A stretch of 64,000 bases of DNA from Burkholderiaceae bacterium. Its GTDB lineage: Bacteria; Pseudomonadota; Gammaproteobacteria; Burkholderiales; Burkholderiaceae_C. The stretch is from contig JAKLLA010000018.1 of assembly GCA_023150375.1 (NCBI GenBank), positions 62,001-126,000 on the forward strand, given 5' to 3'. The notes under the pieces are model-generated. The model did no database searches. It had not been told where the DNA came from and saw only the letters and a list, made by a program, of their open reading frames with translations. Position numbers and translations under genes: made by a program. Below are positions 9,780-17,750 of the stretch, piece by piece (positions within the stretch are counted from its first letter, which is position 1; the number at the start of each line of letters is the position of its first letter).

Positions 9780-11189
9780 TCAGCGTGCGGCGTTGGGCAG
9801 CCGCACCTCGGCCAGTTCGGGGGCCAGCCAGGGCAGCAGGCCGGCACCGCTGGCGCGCAGCGCCAGCGAGGCCTGGAAGCCGTCGTGCAGCGCGTTCACG
9901 TAGGCCAGCCGCAGCTGGTAATGCTCCGCCTCGGCGGACATCAGGTCGAACAGCGAGCGTCGACCGAGCTTGGACCACTGCTCGAAGGTGGCATTGCGCA
10001 GCTGGTCGCTGTCGGCCAGTACCCCGGCGTAGTGCTGCACGCGCTGGAAGGCGCTGCGTGCCGCGTCGTGCTGCGTGCCGGCCGCCTTGCTGCGCTCGGT
10101 GACCCGCGCCTCCTGGGCACGCCGGGCTGCGGAGGCGCGCTCGACGGCCGCGCGGCTGGCCGCAGTGATCGCTCCGCCGTCGTCCAGCGTGTACGACAGC
10201 GTCAGTCCCGCGTTCCAGCCCGCCGAGTTGACCTGATCGGCCCGGCCCGCCTGGGCCCCCACCTGCCAGCGCAGCTGCGGGGATCCCTCGGCGCGGGTGG
10301 CACGCGCCAGGCTCTCCTGCGCATCGGCCTGCAGGCGCAGCTGACGCACCTCCGGGCTCTGCGCGATCGCCTCGAGCACCTGCGGCAGCTCGGGCACCTC
10401 CAGCAGCGGCACGCCCACCGCACCCCAGGGCGCGACGTTGCCGCCCACCAGCAGGCGCAGCCGGGCGTCGGCCTGGCGCAGCGCGGCCACCGCCTCGTCG
10501 CGCGCGATCTCGGCCTGGCGCAGCCCCTTGCGCGCCTGCAGCAGCTCGCTGGCACGGCCGCGGTCCTGCGCGACGATGCGCTCCACCGACTGGGTCAGGC
10601 AGGTCATCTTGGCCACGTACTGCTGGTAGACGCGCAGCTGCAGCCGCCAGCGGTTGCGGTCGATCACGGTGGCCAGGGCCTCCTGTACCGCCCGCTCGCG
10701 CGAGGCGGCCACACCGACGGTGCCGGCCTCCAGCAGGCGCTGCCGCCAGCTGCCCAGCTGGTCGAGCCGGCCGCCGTCGTACAGCGGCGCCGACACGTTC
10801 AGCGACGCCTGGCCCAGCCCCGACACGCTGCGGGTGGTGTCGCCCACGCGGTTCTGGCCGACGCCGAGCGTGCCGCCCAGGGTGATGCCGGCCGAGCGCC
10901 CCGCCTCGGTCTGGCGCAGGTCCTGCTGCGCCGCCAGCGCGCCGTGCTCCGCTCCGCGTGCGTCGGCGCTGGCGGCGACCGCCTCGCGCGCCACCCCGGC
11001 CAGCTGCTCGAGGCCGTTGCCGGCGCTCAGGCCGTCGAACAGCGCCGAGGGCCCCACCCGCCCGGGCGTGGGCAGCAGCGGCACGCCGCTGCGGGCGTCG
11101 GTCGGGTCCTCGCAGTAGCTTGCCCATGCAGACGGCGCGGCGGCGGCCAGCGCGAGCACGGCGGCGGCAAGGGAAGAAAGGGCATTCAT
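9780..11189 (-). CDS. TolC-family outer-membrane channel of a type I secretion system
   Basis: 469-residue outer-membrane efflux protein. An N-terminal signal peptide ([21 protein letters not shown]) is followed by two repeated helical/beta segments rich in Ala, Gln, Arg and Leu, as in TolC/OprM channels; segments such as NVSAPLYDGG and LTLSYTLDDGG are typical barrel strands. It is last of three secretion genes in the order exporter, adaptor, channel, 64 bp after the adaptor gene, so it should be the dedicated outer-membrane exit of this system. The cargo is inferred to be the giant repeat protein at the other end of the same-strand cluster. It could be shared with other exporters, but its placement argues otherwise. 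Confidence 0.88.
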   Translation of the reverse strand: MNALSSLAAAVLALAAAAPSAWASYCEDPTDARSGVPLLPTPGRVGPSALFDGLSAGNGLEQLAGVAREAVAASADARGAEHGALAAQQDLRQTEAGRSAGITLGGTLGVGQNRVGDTTRSVSGLGQASLNVSAPLYDGGRLDQLGSWRQRLLEAGTVGVAASRERAVQEALATVIDRNRWRLQLRVYQQYVAKMTCLTQSVERIVAQDRGRASELLQARKGLRQAEIARDEAVAALRQADARLRLLVGGNVAPWGAVGVPLLEVPELPQVLEAIAQSPEVRQLRLQADAQESLARATRAEGSPQLRWQVGAQAGRADQVNSAGWNAGLTLSYTLDDGGAITAASRAAVERASAARRAQEARVTERSKAAGTQHDAARSAFQRVQHYAGVLADSDQLRNATFEQWSKLGRRSLFDLMSAEAEHYQLRLAYVNALHDGFQASLALRASGAGLLPWLAPELAEVRLPNAAR

Positions 11190-11253
11190 GGCATCGTCTC
11201 CACGGTGGTCGGACGCGGTGGGCGCATGGGGAGAAGGGGCAGGCCGAAGCCGC

Positions 11254-12819
11254 TCAGCGCTCGCGCATGGCCTCGCTGCCGCGCAGCATCGGCTTGAGCA
11301 GGTACTGCATCACGCTGCGGTCGCCGGTGCGGATCTCCACCGTGGCCGTCATGCCCGGCAGCACCGGCAACGGCTGGTCGTCCTTGGCGCGCAGGGTGGA
11401 CACATCGGTGCGGATGCGTGCACGGTAGTAGCTGGTATCGGCGGCCCCCATCCGGCTTTCCTCGCCCAGGGCATCCGGGCTGATGTAGTCGATGGTACCT
11501 TTCAGGCCGCCATAACTGAAATAATCGTACGCGGTCAATTTCACTTCGGCCCCCTGGCCGACGCGCACGAAGCCGATGTCGGCCGGCTTGATGCGCGCCT
11601 CGACCAGCACCCTGTCGGTCAGCGGCACGATCTCCATGATCGGCGCCCCGGCGTTCACCACCCCGCCGATGGTGTGGATGCGGATGTTCTTGACGATGCC
11701 GCGCACCGGCGACTTCAGCACCGTGCGCTTCAGCGCATCCTCGCGCACCACCTGCTGCTCGCCCAGCTGGGCCAGCTCGGTGCGCACCTTGAGCAGCTCG
11801 GTGGAGGCCTCCTGGCGGAAGCGGTTGCGCCGCTCCTGCATCTGCATCTGCAGGTCGTTGCGCTGGCGGCGCAGGCGCATCACCTCGACCTCGGACATCA
11901 GGCCCTGTTCGGCCATGTGCCGTGCGGTGGCCAGTTCACCGTCGAGCAGCGCGATGCTGCGCCGCACCAGCTCGACCCCCTCGCGCAGCGCCTGCTGGCG
12001 GGCCTGGTAGGCCTCGGTCTCGGCAGCGACCACGGCGGCGTCGATGCGCACCTCGGGCGGAAACGTCAGCGGCCGGCCGTAGATCTCCGCCAGCAGCCGG
12101 GCCGCCGTGCCGCGCAGCGCGGTCTGCTTGGCCAGTCCCTCGTTCTGCTGGGCACTGACGCGGGTCGGGTCGAGCCGGGCCAGTTCCTCGCCGGCCTGCA
12201 CGATGGCACCTTCGCGCACATGCAGGGCGCGCAGGATGCCCGCCTCCAGGCTGGCGATGACCTGCTCGCGCGCCTCCGGCACGATGCGGCCCTCGGCCCG
12301 GGTGACGATGTCCACCCGCGCATACACCGCCCAGACCGCGGCCACCGCCACGGTGATGCACAGCAGGTACAGCGCCCAGAGTGCGCGCGGGGCGCCCTCC
12401 TCCACGATGGCGGCCTGCACGCCTTCGAGCAGGCGCTCGTCCCCGCGCACGAAGCGCCCGGGGGAATGTTTGACCTCGGCCTTCGGCCGCGCCTGACGCA
12501 CCGGCAGGGCCTCGGTCAGCAAGGGCGGCGCACCCTCCGGCGCCGCGGCGGCGGAGCCGCCCGGGTTGCCGGGAATGGCCTGCGAGGCCGGCACCCGCGC
12601 CACGCCGAGCGGAATGCCGACCGTGGCGCCGCGCCGGCGCATCAGTGCAGTGCCCGCCGGAGCCGGCCGCTCCTGCGCGGAGTCTGCCGCGCCGGCGGCC
12701 GGCAGGCTGGGCTCGGTGCGCGCCGCCGGGCGCCTTCCGGGCCGCCAGGCCAGCCAGCGACGCCAGACCGGCGGGGCCTTCGGTGCCGCAGGCGCCTTGT
12801 CGACCGTCGGTGCCGCCAT
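11254..12819 (-). CDS. HlyD-family periplasmic adaptor of a type I secretion system
   Basis: 521-residue membrane-fusion protein linking the ABC exporter to the TolC-type channel. It has an unusually long, Ala/Pro/Arg-rich cytoplasmic N-terminus (about 135 residues), one membrane segment (WALYLLCITVAVAAVWAVYA, near 150-170), a lipoyl/barrel half (ARVDIVTRAEGRIVP and LHVREGAIVQAGEELARLD), a long coiled-coil hairpin (about residues 225-375) and the closing barrel (SPVRGIVKNIRIHTIGGVVNA) ending in a short tail. It starts 4 bp after the exporter stop and must be translationally linked to it. The N-terminal extension is longer than in classical HlyD (about 60 residues) and may contact cargo or the ATPase. 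Confidence 0.93.
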   Translation of the reverse strand: MAAPTVDKAPAAPKAPPVWRRWLAWRPGRRPAARTEPSLPAAGAADSAQERPAPAGTALMRRRGATVGIPLGVARVPASQAIPGNPGGSAAAAPEGAPPLLTEALPVRQARPKAEVKHSPGRFVRGDERLLEGVQAAIVEEGAPRALWALYLLCITVAVAAVWAVYARVDIVTRAEGRIVPEAREQVIASLEAGILRALHVREGAIVQAGEELARLDPTRVSAQQNEGLAKQTALRGTAARLLAEIYGRPLTFPPEVRIDAAVVAAETEAYQARQQALREGVELVRRSIALLDGELATARHMAEQGLMSEVEVMRLRRQRNDLQMQMQERRNRFRQEASTELLKVRTELAQLGEQQVVREDALKRTVLKSPVRGIVKNIRIHTIGGVVNAGAPIMEIVPLTDRVLVEARIKPADIGFVRVGQGAEVKLTAYDYFSYGGLKGTIDYISPDALGEESRMGAADTSYYRARIRTDVSTLRAKDDQPLPVLPGMTATVEIRTGDRSVMQYLLKPMLRGSEAMRER

Positions 12820-12823
12820 GGCG

Positions 12824-15088
12824 TCAGGCCACCACGTTCAGCGAAGGCGCGTTGGGCGCCATCGGCTCGCCGGCCGCCGCGGCCACGGCCGCGCTGCCCG
12901 GATCGCGCGCAGGCGCACCCCGGCGCTGGGACAGCGCAGCCAGCACCTTCTGCTTCGGCCCGTCGACGATCACCTTGCCCGCCTCCATCACGACGATGCG
13001 ATCCACCAGCGCCAGCAGCGCCGGACGGTGCGTCACCACCACCAGGGTGCGCTGCGCCACCAGGCCGGCGATCTGGGCGATGAACTGCGCCTCGGTCTGC
13101 GCGTCCATCGAGCTGGTGGGTTCGTCCATCAGCAGCACCTGCGGCTGGGTGACCAGGCAGCGCGCCAGCGCCACCAGCTGGCGCTGCCCGCCCGAGAGCA
13201 TGCTGCCGCCCTCGCCCACCGGCATGTCCAGCCCCAGCGGATGCGCCGCGGCCACCTTGTCCAGGCCGGTCAGGCGCAGCACCTCGGGCAGCGCCTCGGC
13301 CTGCGCCTGGGCGCGGCCGAGCAGGATGTTCTCGCGCAGCGTGCCGCGAAACAGCCTCGGCTCCTGCGCCACGAAGCCCACATGCGCGCGGTAGTCGGCC
13401 GGGTCGATCTGGCGCAGGTCGATGCCGTCGACCTCCACGTAGCCCTCCACCGGCTGGTACAGCCCGGCCAGCAGGCGCAGCACGGTGGACTTGCCGCTGC
13501 CGATCTTGCCCAGGATGGCCACCCGCTCGCCCGCGGCGATGGACAGCTGCAGCTGCCGCAGCACCGCCGGCCCCTGCGGCCGGCCAGCGCTGTGGTAGGT
13601 AAAGCCCACCTCGCGCAGGCCGAGCTGGCCGCGGATGCGCGGCTGCGCCAGGTAGCGCCGGGTCGGGTCGCGCTCGCTGGGCTGGGCCATCAGCTGGTCG
13701 AGCATGCGCAGCGCCGCGCGCGCGCCCTGGTAGCGCGAGGCCAGCGCCACCACGCCCGACAGCGGCGCGACCACGCGCGAGGCGAACATCACCGCCGCGA
13801 TCAGCGCGCCCCCGCTGAGCTCGCCCGCGTGGATCAGGTGCACGCCCCAGACCAGCATCACCACCGTGACCAGCTGCTGCGACACGGCTGCGACGTTGTT
13901 GACCCAGCTCGACAGCGCCCGCGCGCGCAGCGAGCTGTGCGCCGCCGCCGCGTTGGCCTCCTCGTACTGGCGCTGGAAGTGGCCCTGCGCGCTCGAGGCG
14001 CGCACGGTCTCCATGCCTTCCATGGTCTCGATCAGCAGGCCGTGCATGTCGGCCTGCTGGCGCTGGTTGGCCGTCATGGCCCGGCGCAGCACCGCCTGGA
14101 TCGCGAAGGTCATCAGCAGGATGGCGGGCACCGCCACCAGCATCACGCCCACCAGATCGCCGGCGACGAACCAGATCATCGCCACGAACAGCACGATGAA
14201 GGGCAGGTCGCTGATCGCCGACATGGTCGCCGAGGTGGAGAACTCGCGCACCACCTCGAGCTGCGCCAGGTGGTGCGAGAACGACCCGGCCGACTCGGGC
14301 CGGTGCTCCAGGCGGATCGACAGCGCCTTGCGGAACAGGATCGCGCCCAGCAGCAGGTCGGCCTTCTTGCCGGCCACGTCGATCAGGTGGCTGCGCAGCT
14401 GTCGCGCGAAGAGGTCGAACAGCACCGCCAGCCCCGCGCCGGCCGCCAGCGACCACAGCGTCACGAAGGCCTGGTGCGGGATCACCCGGTCGTAGACCAC
14501 CGAGGTGAACAGCCCCACCATCAGCACCAGCACATTGCTCAGCAGCGCCGCCAGCATCGCGCCGCGGTAGTACGGCACGAAGCGGCGCAACGTGCCCCAG
14601 AGCCAGTGGCGCCCACCGGGCGTCAGGTCGTCGGTGCCGCTGCCGGCACCCGCGGCGCCGGGCGCCAGCCGGGGCGTGGCGAACAGCACCAGGCCGGCAT
14701 ACTCGGCGGCCAGCTCGGCCTCGTCGGCCAGCAGTTCCACCGGCGGCTGCCCGGGCTCGGGCGGCGGCATCAGCAGCCGGTAGCGCAGCGTGCGGCCCTG
14801 CACCACCCGCTCGGTCAGGATGCAGGCGTCGCCGTTCTTCAGCAGCAGGATGGCCGGCAGCAGCAGCGCCAGGATCTGCGCCGGCTCACGCTCGACCACC
14901 GAGGCATTGAAGCCCGCTTCCTGCAGCACCCGCACCGCCAGCGGCGGCGTGAGGGTCTGCGCGATGCCCGGTCCGGCCAGCAGCGCCTGCGCGCTGCGCG
15001 GACGGCCGTGGTGCGCGCACAGCCAGACCAGCGACTGCAGCAGCGGGTCGTCGGTCTGAACGGAAGCGGTCGGGGGATGGTCGGACAT
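12824..15088 (-). CDS. Type I secretion ABC exporter with inactive C39-like domain (LapB/LssB type)
   Basis: 754-residue inner-membrane ATPase/permease that powers one-step secretion across both membranes. An N-terminal peptidase-like domain (about residues 15-150) resembles C39 domains, but the expected catalytic Cys region is replaced (SLVWLCAHHGRP, with no matching Cys-His-Asp set visible). This is the HlyB/LapB style that binds cargo without cutting it. A six-helix permease follows, then the ATPase: Walker A ILGKIGSGKST, signature LSGGQRQLVALAR and Walker B VLLMDEPTSSMD. I chose ATG 15088 (MSDHPPTASV); an in-frame GTG at 15136 adds 16 poorly conserved-looking residues, and neither has a strong ribosome site. 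The absence of a protease domain fits a cargo with a C-terminal, uncleaved signal. Confidence 0.92.
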   Translation of the reverse strand: MSDHPPTASVQTDDPLLQSLVWLCAHHGRPRSAQALLAGPGIAQTLTPPLAVRVLQEAGFNASVVEREPAQILALLLPAILLLKNGDACILTERVVQGRTLRYRLLMPPPEPGQPPVELLADEAELAAEYAGLVLFATPRLAPGAAGAGSGTDDLTPGGRHWLWGTLRRFVPYYRGAMLAALLSNVLVLMVGLFTSVVYDRVIPHQAFVTLWSLAAGAGLAVLFDLFARQLRSHLIDVAGKKADLLLGAILFRKALSIRLEHRPESAGSFSHHLAQLEVVREFSTSATMSAISDLPFIVLFVAMIWFVAGDLVGVMLVAVPAILLMTFAIQAVLRRAMTANQRQQADMHGLLIETMEGMETVRASSAQGHFQRQYEEANAAAAHSSLRARALSSWVNNVAAVSQQLVTVVMLVWGVHLIHAGELSGGALIAAVMFASRVVAPLSGVVALASRYQGARAALRMLDQLMAQPSERDPTRRYLAQPRIRGQLGLREVGFTYHSAGRPQGPAVLRQLQLSIAAGERVAILGKIGSGKSTVLRLLAGLYQPVEGYVEVDGIDLRQIDPADYRAHVGFVAQEPRLFRGTLRENILLGRAQAQAEALPEVLRLTGLDKVAAAHPLGLDMPVGEGGSMLSGGQRQLVALARCLVTQPQVLLMDEPTSSMDAQTEAQFIAQIAGLVAQRTLVVVTHRPALLALVDRIVVMEAGKVIVDGPKQKVLAALSQRRGAPARDPGSAAVAAAAGEPMAPNAPSLNVVA

Positions 15089-15189
15089 GGGTGGCGACTC
15101 GGACGCAACGCCTTGTCCACGTCCGGTCAGGCTCACACTGTCTCAGCAACGGGCTCCCTTCAGGAGCCGAAAAGCAGCCCGGTTCAGGC

Positions 15190-16395
15190 TCAGATCTGCG
15201 CCAGGGCGCCTTCGATCTCGGCCGCCAGGATCGGATAGCCGCTGCGCTGCATCACGTCGGCCTGAACGGCCCGGATCAACCTCTGCCGGCTGGCCTCATG
15301 GCGCGGATCGCTGAAGTAGCGCACCTTCTCGCGCAGCTCGGCCGGATCACGCCAGCTGATCTCCGCGTGCTCGCGCGTGAGCTCCGACAGGCCGGGACGG
15401 GCGTCTGTCAGGCACAGCCCACCGGACATGAAGACATCGTGCACCCGATTGACCACCGCGTGGTCGAACTGCAGCGAGGTGATGTTGATGCTGCAGGCGG
15501 TGCCGCGGTAGATCGCCTGCACCGCGACCTCGTCGTGAACCGCGGGCTCGTGGCGAATGCCGGCCCCCAGAGTGGCCCGGCGCTCCACGCGATGCAGATA
15601 GGCGGGGTCGCCACCGTAGACCGTCAGGTCCGGCAGCTGGGCCTCCTCCAGCAGGCGACCCCGGAAGGCCATGCTGCGCAGATTGAACTGATGCCGGATC
15701 CAGTGCACATGGGCGATCCTGGCGGCCACCGTATCGCCCGGGTCGCCGAACGCGCGCGCGCACCGCTCCACCCACTCCGTCACCGGGGCGTGAAGGGCCG
15801 TGTCGAGCATGCAGGCGCGCTGCAGCATCAGGCCCTCCACGAGCATCGACAGACCGCTGTGGGCCAGGACCGGCTGGAAACCCCAGGGCAGCGCATGACC
15901 GACGAAGCTGGCCCCGTGCCGGCATTGCCCCACCGGAAGGCAATCCGCGGGCACGAACTCGCTGGCATGGGGGACAAGACTGGCGCGTGAAATGCCCGCC
16001 CCCTTCAATGCGGCGACGCTGTCCGGCTCGATGCAAAGGTGCGCGGACCGCGAGGCCACACGTCGCCAGGCATGCAGCTTCGCCAGCCCGTTCTCGAAGG
16101 ACAGACCGCCGAGCAGGGCATCCTGGTGAATGAAGATCAGCTTGCCCGGGAAATCCTCGAAGAAGTACGGTGCCAGCCCTTCCCCCTTTTGCTGGAGGAT
16201 GTTCGACTCGGCGGTGCTGACATACACGGAATCCCCGCGCCGTGACTGGAGGAAAGCCCTGTAGCTGTCGACGGAGAAGCCCGATGGCTTGACCATCATC
16301 ACCTCGTGGCCCTGCTTGACGAGCTGGATCCCCAGCGCCTTCGATATTCTCGCGTAGATCGGTGTCGGAGACTCTTCCAGGAAGACGATGGACAT
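15190..16395 (-). CDS. Glycosyltransferase, CgeB/family-1-like (GT-B)
   Basis: 401-residue cytoplasmic protein resembling CgeB-type glycosyltransferases (DUF3880 plus Glyco_trans_1_2). The N-terminal half has a Rossmann-like start (MSIVFLEESPTPIYARI). The C-terminal nucleotide-sugar region has the pattern VHDVFMSGGLCLTDARPGLSEL followed by a Glu/Asp-rich helix and SDPRHEASRQRLIRAV, as in family-1 transferases that end with a sugar-nucleotide binding helix. It is the gene just before the exporter, on the same strand, with 101 bp between the chosen starts and stop. Donor and acceptor are unknown; the inferred role is building a glycan on or with the secreted repeat protein. Confidence 0.75.
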   Translation of the reverse strand: MSIVFLEESPTPIYARISKALGIQLVKQGHEVMMVKPSGFSVDSYRAFLQSRRGDSVYVSTAESNILQQKGEGLAPYFFEDFPGKLIFIHQDALLGGLSFENGLAKLHAWRRVASRSAHLCIEPDSVAALKGAGISRASLVPHASEFVPADCLPVGQCRHGASFVGHALPWGFQPVLAHSGLSMLVEGLMLQRACMLDTALHAPVTEWVERCARAFGDPGDTVAARIAHVHWIRHQFNLRSMAFRGRLLEEAQLPDLTVYGGDPAYLHRVERRATLGAGIRHEPAVHDEVAVQAIYRGTACSINITSLQFDHAVVNRVHDVFMSGGLCLTDARPGLSELTREHAEISWRDPAELREKVRYFSDPRHEASRQRLIRAVQADVMQRSGYPILAAEIEGALAQI

Positions 16396-16438
16396 GCTGC
16401 GACCCAGGGGGCGGTGTGAGGTGGAGAGGAAAACCGTG

Positions 16439-16948
16439 CTAGCCGGCCTGAGGGCCCGGCACCGGGACCTTGCGCAGCACGCTCAGCAGGTGCGGGCCCC
16501 GCCATTCCTGCAGCGCCACCTCGAAGGCGCCCTTGAAGCCGTACATCCGCGCCCAGCAGCGCTGGGCGTCGAAGTAGTAGGGAAACGTTTCCTCCGTGAT
16601 GATGTTCACGTGCGTCGGATCCCTGAAAACCTCGGGGTGCGGATACGCCGGCGTCAGCGAAAGAAACGAGCCACCTGGCTTCAGAACCCGGTAGATCTCG
16701 TTCATCAACTCGATGAAGGAATTCCTTCTTGCCGGCGCGTACACGATCCTGGGGATGTGCTCGATGAAGTCGTGCGCCGTGACGTATTCGAAGGAATCAT
16801 CGGGAAAGGGAATGGGCTCCAGCACGAGATCGGCCTTCACGACATGAGCCGCAGCGTCCTCCCGGATGTCGACGCCGTGCACCAGATCGGCGCCGAAGGG
16901 ATTTCTCGGAAAACTTCCACACCCGAGATCCAGAGACCTTGTCTTCAT
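16439..16948 (-). CDS. Small SAM-dependent methyltransferase
   Basis: 169-residue class I methyltransferase. Motif I is LDLGCGSFPRNPFGA (residues 6-20). An acidic SAM ribose-binding segment HGVDIRED follows, then the motif IV-like FEYVTAHDFIEHI and the post-motif VLKPGGSFLSLTPAYPHP. The frame is open further upstream, but ATG 16948 (MKTRSLDLG) begins right at motif I and fits the family. No strong ribosome site is seen, so an upstream GTG six codons away is possible. It lies between two glycosyltransferase genes (41 and 43 bp gaps) and probably methylates a sugar, in the way O-antigen and S-layer glycans are often capped. Base composition looks lower in GC than the secretion genes. Confidence 0.75.
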   Translation of the reverse strand: MKTRSLDLGCGSFPRNPFGADLVHGVDIREDAAAHVVKADLVLEPIPFPDDSFEYVTAHDFIEHIPRIVYAPARRNSFIELMNEIYRVLKPGGSFLSLTPAYPHPEVFRDPTHVNIITEETFPYYFDAQRCWARMYGFKGAFEVALQEWRGPHLLSVLRKVPVPGPQAG

Positions 16949-16989
16949 ATCGACCACACAGTTCTGTTGCAGACCGAAACCGTTCAGGA

Positions 16990-17676
16990 TCAGGCGACCC
17001 TGGAACGTTCGAGAGGAGACCACGACACGCCGGAGGCATAGGACGCCGGATTCAGCGTCCTGACCTTCAGCCGGTGCTTGTGGATCAGGTACGGCAGGCT
17101 CAACTGATCCTGGACGCTGTATCGTGCGCAATGATAGAACCAGTCGGAGAAGAACTCGGGCTTGCTGCCGACCAGCGCACCGGAATATACGAAGTATGTC
17201 CCGATGTAGAGCGCATCGTCGATGAACGAGGGATCCCTTTCGTAAAGAGCCAGCTGCTCCTTCATCCATTCCCCCCCATAGCGACCGGTCATGTACGGGC
17301 TGCCTTCCTCGATCCCGCGACAGACATAATCGCACTCGCTCCTGACGGAGGATCTGTCGAAATGCGGAAAGAGGCCGATGTCACCGTCGGACAGATCGTC
17401 GACCATCCGCTGGATCACCGACGGGTCGGCAAGGCGTACCGAGCCGTCGACCCACACGTAGTAGTCGTAACCGGGAAAGTACTCCCAGGCGAGCATCTTC
17501 GGGATCTTCGCCTGCAGGCGGGGATGCATGGCGTTGGTTCGGACCGGGAAGTTCTCGTCCCGAAAGGCGGCCATGGCGACCGTGAAACCCTCCCGGACAA
17601 CCTGGGGGACGTGGTTCACGGCCTTCCGATCGAAGGAACCCAGGTTCGCCGTGACCAGGAGTATGCGAGTCGTCAT
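16990..17676 (-). CDS. DUF616 (TOD1/MUCI70-like) glycosyltransferase
   Basis: 228-residue protein matching the DUF616 fold, related to plant TOD1/MUCI70 glycosyltransferases and to bacterial capsule and glycan loci. Key features are the start MTTRILLVTANLGSFD, the acidic YDYYVWVDGSVRL (a DxD-like metal/nucleotide-sugar site near residue 75), GDIGLFPHFDRSSVRSECDY, and a late YVYSGALVG-like region (TYFVYSGALVGSKPEF). Start ATG 17676 has AGAGGA 7 nt upstream. The gene sits between the GT41 gene and the methyltransferase. Composition is noticeably less GC-rich than the flanking GT41 gene, hinting at separate acquisition. Function is inferred to be glycan assembly; substrate unknown. Confidence 0.75.
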   Translation of the reverse strand: MTTRILLVTANLGSFDRKAVNHVPQVVREGFTVAMAAFRDENFPVRTNAMHPRLQAKIPKMLAWEYFPGYDYYVWVDGSVRLADPSVIQRMVDDLSDGDIGLFPHFDRSSVRSECDYVCRGIEEGSPYMTGRYGGEWMKEQLALYERDPSFIDDALYIGTYFVYSGALVGSKPEFFSDWFYHCARYSVQDQLSLPYLIHKHRLKVRTLNPASYASGVSWSPLERSRVA

Positions 17677-17750
17677 GCTGTGATCCTCTTGCGGGTTCGC
17701 CTCGGTGCGGCCGGGTCCCGGACAGGCTGGAGCGGGGAGTGACGCACCGA

